This document shows, one piece after another, positions 1 through 7,918 of a stretch of DNA of 64,000 bases. The stretch's first letter is position 1. Each line of letters begins with the position of its first letter. Where the stretch lies: assembly GCA_910579015.1 (NCBI GenBank), contig CAJTRO010000004.1, positions 62,001-126,000 on the forward strand, given 5' to 3'. The position numbers were made by a program, and so were the translations under genes. The DNA is from an uncultured Dorea sp. GTDB lineage: Bacteria > Bacillota_A > Clostridia > Lachnospirales > Lachnospiraceae. The notes below the pieces were generated by a model. It did no database searches and had not been told where the DNA came from. It worked only from the letters and a program-made list of their open reading frames with translations.

Positions 1-77
1 CCGGGGAATTGACGCCGGAAGAAGGATGCAAAGAGATGCAGAAAGTAACGCAGAACGCTTTGGATAATGAATCATAA
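1..77 (+). CDS. C-terminal tail of an ABC sugar-binding protein (partial)
   Basis: An open frame enters from the left edge and stops with TAA at 75-77. It encodes about 24 residues ending in KVTQNALDNES. A short helical end of the form LTPEEGCKEMQ... is typical of the last helix of family 1 extracellular solute-binding proteins. The gene lies just upstream of two sugar permeases, where the binding protein normally sits. The identity rests on position and this helix only, so it is tentative; most of the gene is outside the window. Confidence 0.4.
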   Translation, partial: GELTPEEGCKEMQKVTQNALDNES

Positions 78-83
78 AACGAG

Positions 84-122
84 ACGGAGGCGCCGCACAA
101 GATGGACTTGGCGGCGTTCCGG
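84..122 (+). promoter_or_regulatory. intercistronic hairpin between binding protein and permeases
   Basis: The left arm CGGAGGCGCCGCACAAG and right arm CTTGGCGGCGTTCCG pair over about 14-15 bp around a short loop. There is no T-run, so it is not a classical terminator. Hairpins at this place in sugar ABC operons often protect the upstream binding-protein mRNA and lower permease expression; that role is inferred here. Confidence 0.4.
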
Positions 123-147
123 TTGAAATTGACAGAGAGGTTGTTCA

Positions 148-1050
148 ATGAAATGGCAGAAAAAAAGCTCCCTGCGACGACGGGAGACTATGACAGGTTA
201 TTTGATGATTACGCCTTTAATGGCAGGAGTGACGGTTTTTTTTATCGGAGCTTTTTTCCAGAATATTTATTATAGCTTTACAGATAAGTCTAGCTTTGGA
301 ATACCAAGAGTTGTAGGTTTGAAAAATTATGTGGAGTTGTTTCATGACGATTCATTTTACCAGGCACTTCTTAACACTATTTTGTATGTAGTTATTTGTG
401 TGCCGGCGGTAGTGATATTAGCTGTGTTTCTGGCAGTCCTCCTCAATTCAAAAATAAAAGGAATTGGAGTGTTCCGCGTCTGTATATTTTTGCCGGCTGT
501 TACGCTGCCGGCGGCGATCGGGCTGTTATGGAAATGGCTGATGAATTATAAATTTGGTATTTTTAACGAGATTTTGGGAATGCTCGGCGCAAAGCCAGTG
601 GCATGGCTGTCGGATTCACGTATAGTACTATTCTCTATAGCCGTGGTATTTGTCTGGGCAAATGTGGCATATCAGGTGATCGTACTGCTTGCCGGCCTTC
701 AGGGGATACCGGCATGTTACAGGGAGGCGGCCGCAATTGACGGGGCAGGAAGGATACAGAGTTTTTTCAGGATCATATTGCCGTTATTGTCACCGTCTAT
801 ATTCTTTGTCAGTGTTACGACGGTTATAAATGTCTTTCAGATATTTGACTTGATCTATTTGATGATTCCGCAGGGAAGCAGTGGGACAGAAGCCTCCCGG
901 TCTCTTGTAACCTATTTTTTTGAGCAGTCATTTGTAAAATTCCATAAGGGATATGGGGCGGCGATCAGCCTGATGCTGTTTCTATTGATTTTGTCAGTTA
1001 CAGCGTTGCAGATGATATGTCAGAAAAAGATGGTATTTTATGATGACTGA
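148..1050 (+). CDS. carbohydrate ABC transporter permease (MalF/UgpA type)
   Basis: This 300-residue integral membrane protein is one half of the translocation channel of a binding-protein-dependent sugar importer. It shows about six hydrophobic segments and, near residues 190-215, the EAA loop (YREAAAIDGAGRIQSFFRI) that docks on the ATPase. A GAGAGG-like ribosome site precedes ATG 148. It sits between the binding-protein tail and the second permease. No ATPase gene is present in this operon; the MsmK-type ATPase at 18747-19859 is a plausible partner. The family is clear, but the transported sugar cannot be read from the sequence. Confidence 0.9.
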   Translation: MKWQKKSSLRRRETMTGYLMITPLMAGVTVFFIGAFFQNIYYSFTDKSSFGIPRVVGLKNYVELFHDDSFYQALLNTILYVVICVPAVVILAVFLAVLLNSKIKGIGVFRVCIFLPAVTLPAAIGLLWKWLMNYKFGIFNEILGMLGAKPVAWLSDSRIVLFSIAVVFVWANVAYQVIVLLAGLQGIPACYREAAAIDGAGRIQSFFRIILPLLSPSIFFVSVTTVINVFQIFDLIYLMIPQGSSGTEASRSLVTYFFEQSFVKFHKGYGAAISLMLFLLILSVTALQMICQKKMVFYDD

Positions 1051-1082
1051 TATGGGGATGTTAATTGCAAGGAGGATGGAAG

Positions 1083-1898
1083 ATGAGAATAAGAAAATGG
1101 GGGATATATCTTTTGCTTGTCCTGTGCTCTGCCGGGACAGTCGGACCGTTTCTGTGGATGATCCTGACTTCTTTTAAGTCATATGAAGAGAGTATCAGGA
1201 TACCGCCTACGATTTTACCAGAAGTTTTTACAGTGGGAAGCTATCAGGAAGTCATAGACAAATTTCCCTTTTTTGAATTTTATATTAATACATTTTTGGT
1301 CCTTTTATTTACTATCGGGATTGAGCTTCTGATCTGTTCTATGGCGGCATATGCATTTGCCAGACTGCATTTCCCGGGGCGGGATGTGATTTTCATTATA
1401 CTTTTGGCATTAATGATGGTCCCGGGACAGATATTTTTAGTACCTAATTATGATATTATGGTGAAACTGCATCTTGCAGACACTGTGACGGCTCTATGGC
1501 TTCCAAAGGTATTCAGTGCGTTCGGCACGTTTATGCTGAGAGAATTTTTTAAAGGTCTGCCAAAGAGCCTGGATGAAGCGGCAATGCTGGATGGATGTGG
1601 GTTCTTTCAGATATATTACCTGATTTTGCTGCCGTTGTTAAAACCGGCGCTGTCATCTCTGGCAATATTGACTGCCATTTCTACGTTCAAGGATTTGATG
1701 TGGCCGTTGATTGTAAATAATTCTATGGAAAAGATGACGTTGTCGGCCGGACTGGCTATGCTGATCGGAGAACATACGACATATTATCCGCAGGTTATGG
1801 CAGGAGGCATGATTGCCATACTGCCTATGATGATTATTTTTTTCCTTTTTCAAAAACAATTCGTAGAGGGAATTGCCACAACAGGCGTAAAACAGTAG
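1083..1898 (+). CDS. carbohydrate ABC transporter permease (MalG/UgpE type)
   Basis: This is the second channel subunit of the importer, 271 residues with about six membrane segments. The N-terminal part contains the typical WMILTSFKS stretch of MalG-like permeases, and the EAA loop lies at SLDEAAMLDGCGFFQIYYL. The start at ATG 1083 is chosen because GGAGG at 1071-1075 is ideally spaced; the frame stays open to TTG 1065, which would lie upstream of that ribosome site. It is followed after 11 bp by the PIG-L deacetylase gene, so transport and catabolism are co-transcribed. Confidence 0.9.
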   Translation: MRIRKWGIYLLLVLCSAGTVGPFLWMILTSFKSYEESIRIPPTILPEVFTVGSYQEVIDKFPFFEFYINTFLVLLFTIGIELLICSMAAYAFARLHFPGRDVIFIILLALMMVPGQIFLVPNYDIMVKLHLADTVTALWLPKVFSAFGTFMLREFFKGLPKSLDEAAMLDGCGFFQIYYLILLPLLKPALSSLAILTAISTFKDLMWPLIVNNSMEKMTLSAGLAMLIGEHTTYYPQVMAGGMIAILPMMIIFFLFQKQFVEGIATTGVKQ

Positions 1899-1909
1899 GA
1901 GGTTATAGA

Positions 1910-2584
1910 ATGGTTGATATTTTGGCAGTTTGTGCACATCCGGATGACTTGGAGGTTTGTGCGGCGGGAATATTTGCGAAAGCGAAAAAAGAAGGATTAA
2001 AGACGGGACTTGTGATCTTCACAAAGGGAGAATCTGGAGGTCATGCGCAGAAGTGTGAGAGGGAAGAGGAAGCAGTGAAGGCATCTGAAATATTGCAGCT
2101 TGATTATTTTGTCATGTTGGATTTCCCTGATGCAGGGGTGTTCTTTACAAAAGAGACGGTAGATGCTTTGATTCCGCATCTGCGGAAATGTTCTCCACGA
2201 GTTGTTCTTACGTTGTTAGAGAAGGATTATCATCCGGATCATACGGCAGTATCCAGGATAACAAAGGCGGCCTGTTTTACAGCCGGGTTGAAAAAGTATG
2301 CAGATGATAATTCGGAATGGCATTATGACGCACTTCTCTTTTTTGGGGCAGACAATAGGACGAACATGCAAAGACCGGACATCTATGTAGATATCTCAGA
2401 TGTCATAGAGATAAAAAAGCGTGCCTGCATGGCACACAGATCTCAGAACGTGCTGCCCTGCGCTATGGATCTGGCAAGGGAATATGGAAGAGATGCGAAG
2501 GTGGACTATGCAGAAGGTCTTTTTCTGGAGCACAGTATTACGATAGACAGTCTTTCTGATATTATGAGAAAACCTAAAGTATAG
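1910..2584 (+). CDS. PIG-L (LmbE) family deacetylase
   Basis: The 224-residue protein has the zinc-binding motif AHPDDLE near residues 8-14 and a second histidine motif DYHPDH near residue 105. These define the GlcNAc-PI/LmbE de-N-acetylase family, including MshB, BshB and diacetylchitobiose deacetylase. There is no signal peptide, so it acts in the cytoplasm on an imported compound. AGGAGG lies just before ATG 1910. Its place between sugar permeases and an M20 amidohydrolase suggests removal of an N-acetyl or similar acyl group from an amino-sugar substrate. That substrate is inferred; thiol-sugar conjugate amidases belong to the same family. Confidence 0.85.
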   Translation: MVDILAVCAHPDDLEVCAAGIFAKAKKEGLKTGLVIFTKGESGGHAQKCEREEEAVKASEILQLDYFVMLDFPDAGVFFTKETVDALIPHLRKCSPRVVLTLLEKDYHPDHTAVSRITKAACFTAGLKKYADDNSEWHYDALLFFGADNRTNMQRPDIYVDISDVIEIKKRACMAHRSQNVLPCAMDLAREYGRDAKVDYAEGLFLEHSITIDSLSDIMRKPKV

Positions 2585-2608
2585 CCGGTGCATTCAAGGA
2601 GAAGAAGA

Positions 2609-3811
2609 GTGAAACAAGATTTTTATCACAAGATAAGAGAAATGGAAGATGATATAAAAAATTATTATAGATATCTTCACAGATATCCAGAACTCTCTGG
2701 GAAGGAATATAAAACACAGAGCTGGATTCTGGAACAACTGAGAAAATGGAAGGTAGAATGCAGACCGTGTGCGGATACAGGGGTATATGCCGTAATCAGA
2801 AGCAAAAATCAGGGGCATACAATTGCTCTTCGGGCGGATATGGATGCATTGCCGGTTGCGGAGCATACAGGGCTGCCCTGGAAATCTGAGCATGATGGAG
2901 TGATGCACGCTTGCGGGCATGATGCTCATATGGCGGTAATTCTGGGCTGTATCAGGATATTGCAGGAGTGCAGGGACAGGCTATGCGGGAATGTAGTATT
3001 TCTTTTTCAACCGTCAGAAGAACAACAGGGCGGCGCCAGGCGAATGATTGAAGAAGGGATCCTGGATGATCCGGCTCCTGAATTTATAGCGGCACTTCAT
3101 GTCTGGCCGCAGGAAGCGGGAAGCATCACCTGTATGCCGGGGCCTGTTATGGCGCAGCCGGATGCTTTTTGTATTGAACTCAAGGGGAAGGGGGGACATG
3201 GAGCATCACCGCATCTTTGCAGAAATCCCATACCGGCTATGGCGTCGCTTGTAAATGCGATAGGAAACATCACAGCAGATACCGTATCTGCGCAAGAGAT
3301 GGCAGTAGTGAATGTATGCCGGATACAATGTGGTACGAAGTATAATGTTGTTGATGAAAACGGCTTCCTGGAGGGAACTATAAGGACTTATAATAATGAA
3401 GTGAGGGAAAAAATTATACGCCGCCTAAAGCGATTGACGGTATCTACCGCAGAAGCCTGGGAGATGGAAGGGATCTACAGTATGAGCGCTGGTTATCCGG
3501 CAACGATAAATGACAAAACGGCGGCAAGATGGGCCGCCCGGATTCTGAATGAGAGACTTAAGAATATAAAAGTCTTTACAGAGGGGGAAGCCTCAATGCT
3601 GGGGGAGGATTTTTCTTATTTTGGTGAATATTGTCCGACATTGTTTCTGCGCTTGGGGTGTTGGAGCAAGAAAGAGGGGAAGCGTTATCCTCTGCATAAC
3701 GGATGCTTTGAAATAGACGAATCTGCATTGGCAGAAGGTGTTTTGGTGTTTTGTGTTTTGGTTTCTGCATTTACAGAAAGAGGGTTTGAGACAGAGGAGG
3801 AATTTCTATGA
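2609..3811 (+). CDS. M20 family amidohydrolase (aminoacylase/hippurate-hydrolase type)
   Basis: A metal-dependent amide hydrolase of 400 residues. Family motifs are LRADMDALPV, then ACGHDAHMA with metal ligands, the EE pair in FQPSEEQQGGARRMIEEG, and the late LGEDFSYF ligand region. The dimerisation domain is the central GHGASPH segment. GTG 2609 is preferred because AGGAG lies at 2597-2601; an in-frame GTG at 2588 has no such site. The stop overlaps the GH4 start by 4 bp (ATGA), indicating translational coupling. Members cleave N-acyl amino acids or related amides; which bond is cut here is unknown, but two different amide hydrolases in one sugar operon point to an unusual N-substituted substrate. 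Confidence 0.88.
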   Translation: MKQDFYHKIREMEDDIKNYYRYLHRYPELSGKEYKTQSWILEQLRKWKVECRPCADTGVYAVIRSKNQGHTIALRADMDALPVAEHTGLPWKSEHDGVMHACGHDAHMAVILGCIRILQECRDRLCGNVVFLFQPSEEQQGGARRMIEEGILDDPAPEFIAALHVWPQEAGSITCMPGPVMAQPDAFCIELKGKGGHGASPHLCRNPIPAMASLVNAIGNITADTVSAQEMAVVNVCRIQCGTKYNVVDENGFLEGTIRTYNNEVREKIIRRLKRLTVSTAEAWEMEGIYSMSAGYPATINDKTAARWAARILNERLKNIKVFTEGEASMLGEDFSYFGEYCPTLFLRLGCWSKKEGKRYPLHNGCFEIDESALAEGVLVFCVLVSAFTERGFETEEEFL

Positions 3812-5184
3812 AATTAACGGTTATTGGCGGGTGTGGATCGCGAAGTCTGATGCTGGCAAAATGTCTGGCACAGCAGGCAGAGAGCCTTGATATTACAGAA
3901 GTTGTATTTATGGATATTGATAAAGAACGTAACAGAGTTTTTGGCTCCATGGCCAGAGAAGTATTTGCCCGGATAGCGGTATCCGTGCGTTTCTTGTGTA
4001 CGGAGGATGAGAAGGAGGCCGTAAGGGGGGCTGACTTTGTTATTACAACTATCCGGGCAGGAAAAGAAGAAAGCCGTATTATTGATGAACGGATAGCGCT
4101 GAAGCATGGCGTGATAGGGCAGGAAACAACTGGTGCAGGAGGGTTTGCCATGGCGCTCCGGTCTATTCCGGTACTGCTTCATTATTGTGAATTGATAAGC
4201 AGATATGCCGCTTCGGATGTGATGGTGTTCAATTTTACGAACCCAGCGGGATTGGCGGTACAGGCGCTGAGAGATCAGGGATATTCCTTTGTATATGGAA
4301 TTTGCGACGCGCCCTCTGGATTTCTAAGGCAGGCGGCGAGGCTTTATGGAGTTGATGCCGGAGAATTTCAGGTGCGTCTGGCGGGCTTGAATCATCTATC
4401 ATATTTTACCAGCGTAAAATTGAAAGATAGAGAGATAATGCAGGAGATATTAGAGAATCCATTATTATATAAGCAGACAGATATGCGGTACTTTGAGCCG
4501 CGGCTTGCACGGCGCCTGGGATGTCTGCTCAATGAATATCTTTACTATTTTTATTATAGGGAAAAAGCATTGGGGAATATATTAAAGATTGGACAGACGA
4601 GAGGTGAAAGAATTAAAGAGATAAACGATCGTATGCTTAAGGAACTGGGGCGGTATGATGTTTTGAAAGATTTTGACGAAATGCTGGAGGTGTACGGCAA
4701 ATATACATATGGAAGAGAGAAAAACTATATGCAGGGCGAAACATCTGTGCCGAGAGATGATGCTTGTATTCCGAAGTTTTCCCTGGATACCTGGGATGAA
4801 GGAGGGTATGCAGGAGTTGCGCTGGCGCTTATGAGGGCTAAGATAACAGGGATTGAAGGAGAGATGATTCTGTGTGTGCCTAACCAGGGGACTGTGGATT
4901 GGTTGAAGGATGATGATGTGATCGAAGTGTCCTGCCGTATCTCCAAAGAGGGGGCTGTGCCTAAGCCTGGGCCGTATATACTGCCGGAAAGTGCGAAACA
5001 GCTGATATCTGCCGTTAAGTATTATGAGAGGGAGGCGGCTTCTGCAATAGTAGAGAAAAATTCTGAGAAAGCGATAGACGCTCTTATGGTGAATCCCCTG
5101 GTGGGATCATATTCTCTGGCAAAAGAGCTGCTTGGAGAATATCTGAATATCTATGCAAAGTACACAGGAGGATGGGAAGTATGA
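3808..5184 (+). CDS. glycoside hydrolase family 4 (NAD- and Mn-dependent glycosidase)
   Basis: The 458-residue protein begins with a Rossmann-type NAD motif (TVIGGCGSRSLML) and carries GH4 landmarks: GQETTGAGGFAMALRSIPV, the metal/catalytic region NFTNPAG, ICDAPSG in place of the usual CN-containing segment, and AGLNHLSYF. GH4 enzymes cleave alpha or beta glycosides, often 6-phosphorylated, by oxidation-elimination with NAD+ and Mn2+. Here uptake is by an ABC importer and not a PTS, so an unphosphorylated substrate, as for alpha-galactosidase or alpha-glucuronidase members, is more likely. The N-terminal Cys in the glycine loop is unusual. Both gene ends overlap neighbours by 4 bp. Confidence 0.88.
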   Translation: MKLTVIGGCGSRSLMLAKCLAQQAESLDITEVVFMDIDKERNRVFGSMAREVFARIAVSVRFLCTEDEKEAVRGADFVITTIRAGKEESRIIDERIALKHGVIGQETTGAGGFAMALRSIPVLLHYCELISRYAASDVMVFNFTNPAGLAVQALRDQGYSFVYGICDAPSGFLRQAARLYGVDAGEFQVRLAGLNHLSYFTSVKLKDREIMQEILENPLLYKQTDMRYFEPRLARRLGCLLNEYLYYFYYREKALGNILKIGQTRGERIKEINDRMLKELGRYDVLKDFDEMLEVYGKYTYGREKNYMQGETSVPRDDACIPKFSLDTWDEGGYAGVALALMRAKITGIEGEMILCVPNQGTVDWLKDDDVIEVSCRISKEGAVPKPGPYILPESAKQLISAVKYYEREAASAIVEKNSEKAIDALMVNPLVGSYSLAKELLGEYLNIYAKYTGGWEV

Positions 5185-6128
5185 ACAGCGTAGGAGGATT
5201 TGGAATCGCTAATGTAGATATTATATTTGGAAATGCGGATAGAATGCCGAAGCTTGGGGAGGAAATATACAGCGGGTATTGTTCCAAACAGTTGGGAGGC
5301 GGGGCGGTAGCAACTCTTATCCAGTTATCCAGATTAGGTATTCCTGTAAAGCTGGCAACTTATATTGGAGAGGGGCTGTTGAGTAAATTTCTGAAAAAGG
5401 AGCTGGAAAAAAATAAGATAGAATTTACCAATATGCTTTCCTCGGATGAAGAGGATCCGGTGACATTGAGCTGCGTGGTGTCCTGCAAGCAGGATAGAGG
5501 AATTGTTTCTTATAAACCAGGGGAGGCAGCGTTTATAGTGGATAAGAAGAAAGTTTATGAGTTTTATGAAAGCTGTGAGATTGCATTCCTGTCTTTAGAA
5601 CAGAAGGAACTGTGCAAACCCTTAAAAGAGTCAGGGTGTATGATTGTTCTGGATTCAGCATGGAATGACATGCTGAGTATGGAATGGTATTATGATACAT
5701 TTCCATATGTAGATTATTTTATACCAAATTCTATGGAGGCTATGAAAATAACAGGAGCGGATACTCCGGTGGAGGCGCTGGAAAGGCTGTCTGAGTATCT
5801 AAAGAATCCTATTGTGAAGAGTGGAAATGCAGGCTGTCTGTATAAAGCGGATAAGAAAATACATGTGGTAGAATCACTTCCGGTGGCGCATGTTGATTCT
5901 ACCGGTGCAGGGGACGCATTCGCGGCAGGGTTTATGTACGGCTTGTATTACGGATATGCGTTAGAGGATTGTATTCGGTTTGGAAATATAACAGGGGGGA
6001 ATGCAGTGACGCAGATTGGATGTCTCTCAGCGGAGATGGATGAAGAGAAGCTGTTAAGATATTTTTGTGAGATATATGGCGGAGATATCTCTTTTAATGT
6101 CTCTAAGAAACAGGAAGATACCTTGTAA
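5181..6128 (+). CDS. PfkB family carbohydrate kinase
   Basis: A ribokinase-fold sugar kinase of 315 residues. The glycine-rich sugar-binding motif GGGAVATLIQLSRLG lies near residues 35-50 and the C-terminal signature DSTGAGDAFAAGFMYG holds the catalytic Asp and anion hole. The start is ATG 5181, which overlaps the GH4 stop (ATGA) and has AGGAGG at 5166-5171; an in-frame ATG at 5172 is too close to that site. As the last gene of the operon it probably phosphorylates the monosaccharide released by the GH4 enzyme and the amide hydrolases. Sugar specificity is not readable. Confidence 0.88.
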   Translation: MNSVGGFGIANVDIIFGNADRMPKLGEEIYSGYCSKQLGGGAVATLIQLSRLGIPVKLATYIGEGLLSKFLKKELEKNKIEFTNMLSSDEEDPVTLSCVVSCKQDRGIVSYKPGEAAFIVDKKKVYEFYESCEIAFLSLEQKELCKPLKESGCMIVLDSAWNDMLSMEWYYDTFPYVDYFIPNSMEAMKITGADTPVEALERLSEYLKNPIVKSGNAGCLYKADKKIHVVESLPVAHVDSTGAGDAFAAGFMYGLYYGYALEDCIRFGNITGGNAVTQIGCLSAEMDEEKLLRYFCEIYGGDISFNVSKKQEDTL

Positions 6129-6151
6129 AAATACTGATAATCCCATATAAT
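6123..6151 (+). promoter_or_regulatory. candidate promoter for the AAA-like gene pair
   Basis: TTGTAA, a 17-bp spacer and TATAAT (6146-6151) lie directly after the kinase stop, about 120 bp before the next gene. The -10 box is perfect and the -35 matches four of six positions. Confidence 0.4.
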
Positions 6152-6270
6152 ATAAGATAAGCTCTGGCATGACGAATATTATCAAATATGGTATCGCCTG
6201 CAAAAAGAAAAGATGTATGGTGCGGATGAAAGAATAAAAGGTTTGAACACAGATAAAAGAAAGGAGAGCC

Positions 6271-7896
6271 ATGGGAAATTATTTGAACACGACTTCGGTT
6301 TGTGATGCTTACAGCAGAGAATTTCACAGTCCTTATTTTGTTGACAAATCCTTGATATTAGAGCAGATAATGACACGAGTTGAGACGAGCACGAATTATA
6401 TCTGTATTACCAGACCGCGCCGTTTCGGTAAAACAGTGATGGCGGATATGATTGCATCCTTCTTTTCATCTGCAAATGATGCAGGCGCTGTTTTTGACAA
6501 GTTGAAGATCGCAGGATCACAGTTATATAAGACCTACGCGGGAAAATATGATGTGGTCTTTATCTCATTTAATGAACTGCCGCGCAGGTGCAGAAGCTAT
6601 GAGCAGTATATCGAACGCATTGAGGACAGGCTGATCAAAGATCTGAAGACGGCGTATCCGAAGGCGGATATCCGGGAAGAGGATGCGGTTTGGGATGCGT
6701 TTTCGGCTGTATACGATTCATATGATTCTAAGCGGTTTGTTTTTGTTCTGGACGAGTGGGATTTTATTTTCCATAAGGATTTTGTGACGGAGAGGGACAG
6801 GAAGGAATATGTTGATTTCCTGAGTAATCTGTTGAAGGGGAAGGCGTATGTCTCTCTGGCATACATGACGGGGATTCTGCCTATTGCGAAGTATTCGAGC
6901 GGTTCGGAATTGAATATGTTTCTTGAATATACCATGGCCTCGGAAGAGTTGTATGGAGAGTATTTTGGATTTACAGAGGCGGAAGTAGATGAACTGTATG
7001 AAAGATTTATAGTGAATCAGCCGGATCCAAGAGTGACCAGGGAGGGCTTAAGGCTCTGGTATGACGGGTATCATACGAAAGAGGGAGAGCGTGTATATAA
7101 TCCGCGTTCGGTAGTCGCATCGCTTACGAATAATAATCTGGGGAATTACTGGACCAGTGCAGGACCTTATGACGAGATTTTTTACTATATAGAACGGAAT
7201 ACGGCAGAGGTGCGGGATGACCTGGCCAGGATGGTGTCAGGAACAGCGGTCCCGGCAAATGTGCGGGAATATGCCGCAACGTCTATGAACCTTGCGACCA
7301 GGGATGAGATATTCTCGGCGATGGTGGTTTATGGATTCCTGAGTTATGAGAAGGGGTATGTGCGTATTCCGAATAAGGAATTAATGGACAGATTCAGGGA
7401 CATGCTTGTGAAGGAGCCGGCGTTAGGCTATGTGCACCAGCTTGCAAAGCTGTCCGGCAGAATGCTTCGGGCGACACTTGAGAATGACACGGAGGTTATG
7501 GCCGAAATACTGGAATTTGCCCATAATACGGAAGTTCCGCTGTTGAGTTATAATCATGAGACGGATCTGACTGCCGTAGTGAATCTGGTCTATCTGGCGG
7601 CGCGGGATATGTACAGGGTAGAGCGTGAAGACAAGTGCGGGACAGGATATGTAGATTTTATCTTTTATCCGGAAGTCAACCGTAAGGCGGATGGGATAAT
7701 TCTGGAATTAAAGGTGAATGATACGCCGGAGAATGCGCTGAGGCAGATCAAGGACAGAAAGTATGCATTGAGATTTGAAGGGAAATTGGGTGAGCGGCCC
7801 AAGTATCAGGGACGAGTGCTTGGAGTGGGGATCGCTTATGATAAGGAGACGAAGGTTCATTCCTGTATAACCGAGGTTTTGCGGGACAGGCTTTAA
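6271..7896 (+). CDS. AAA-ATPase-like protein with C-terminal PD-(D/E)XK nuclease domain
   Basis: The 541-residue protein has the N-terminal signature of the AAA-ATPase_like family: YFVDKSLILEQIM, then a Walker-A variant TRPRRFGKT near residues 47-55, and a Walker-B-like FVFVLDEWD near 155. The C-terminus (GYVDFIFYP... IILELKVN ... LRQIKDRKYA) matches the PDDEXK_9 type of nuclease-fold domain with its E-x-K pair. AAAGGAG precedes ATG 6271. A paralogue follows after 22 bp. These proteins are numerous in gut Clostridia and Bacteroidetes and their function is unknown; a DNA-related or defence role is only guessed from the domains. Confidence 0.8.
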   Translation: MGNYLNTTSVCDAYSREFHSPYFVDKSLILEQIMTRVETSTNYICITRPRRFGKTVMADMIASFFSSANDAGAVFDKLKIAGSQLYKTYAGKYDVVFISFNELPRRCRSYEQYIERIEDRLIKDLKTAYPKADIREEDAVWDAFSAVYDSYDSKRFVFVLDEWDFIFHKDFVTERDRKEYVDFLSNLLKGKAYVSLAYMTGILPIAKYSSGSELNMFLEYTMASEELYGEYFGFTEAEVDELYERFIVNQPDPRVTREGLRLWYDGYHTKEGERVYNPRSVVASLTNNNLGNYWTSAGPYDEIFYYIERNTAEVRDDLARMVSGTAVPANVREYAATSMNLATRDEIFSAMVVYGFLSYEKGYVRIPNKELMDRFRDMLVKEPALGYVHQLAKLSGRMLRATLENDTEVMAEILEFAHNTEVPLLSYNHETDLTAVVNLVYLAARDMYRVEREDKCGTGYVDFIFYPEVNRKADGIILELKVNDTPENALRQIKDRKYALRFEGKLGERPKYQGRVLGVGIAYDKETKVHSCITEVLRDRL

Positions 7897-7918
7897 TGTG
7901 GAATGGGGGATCATAGGT

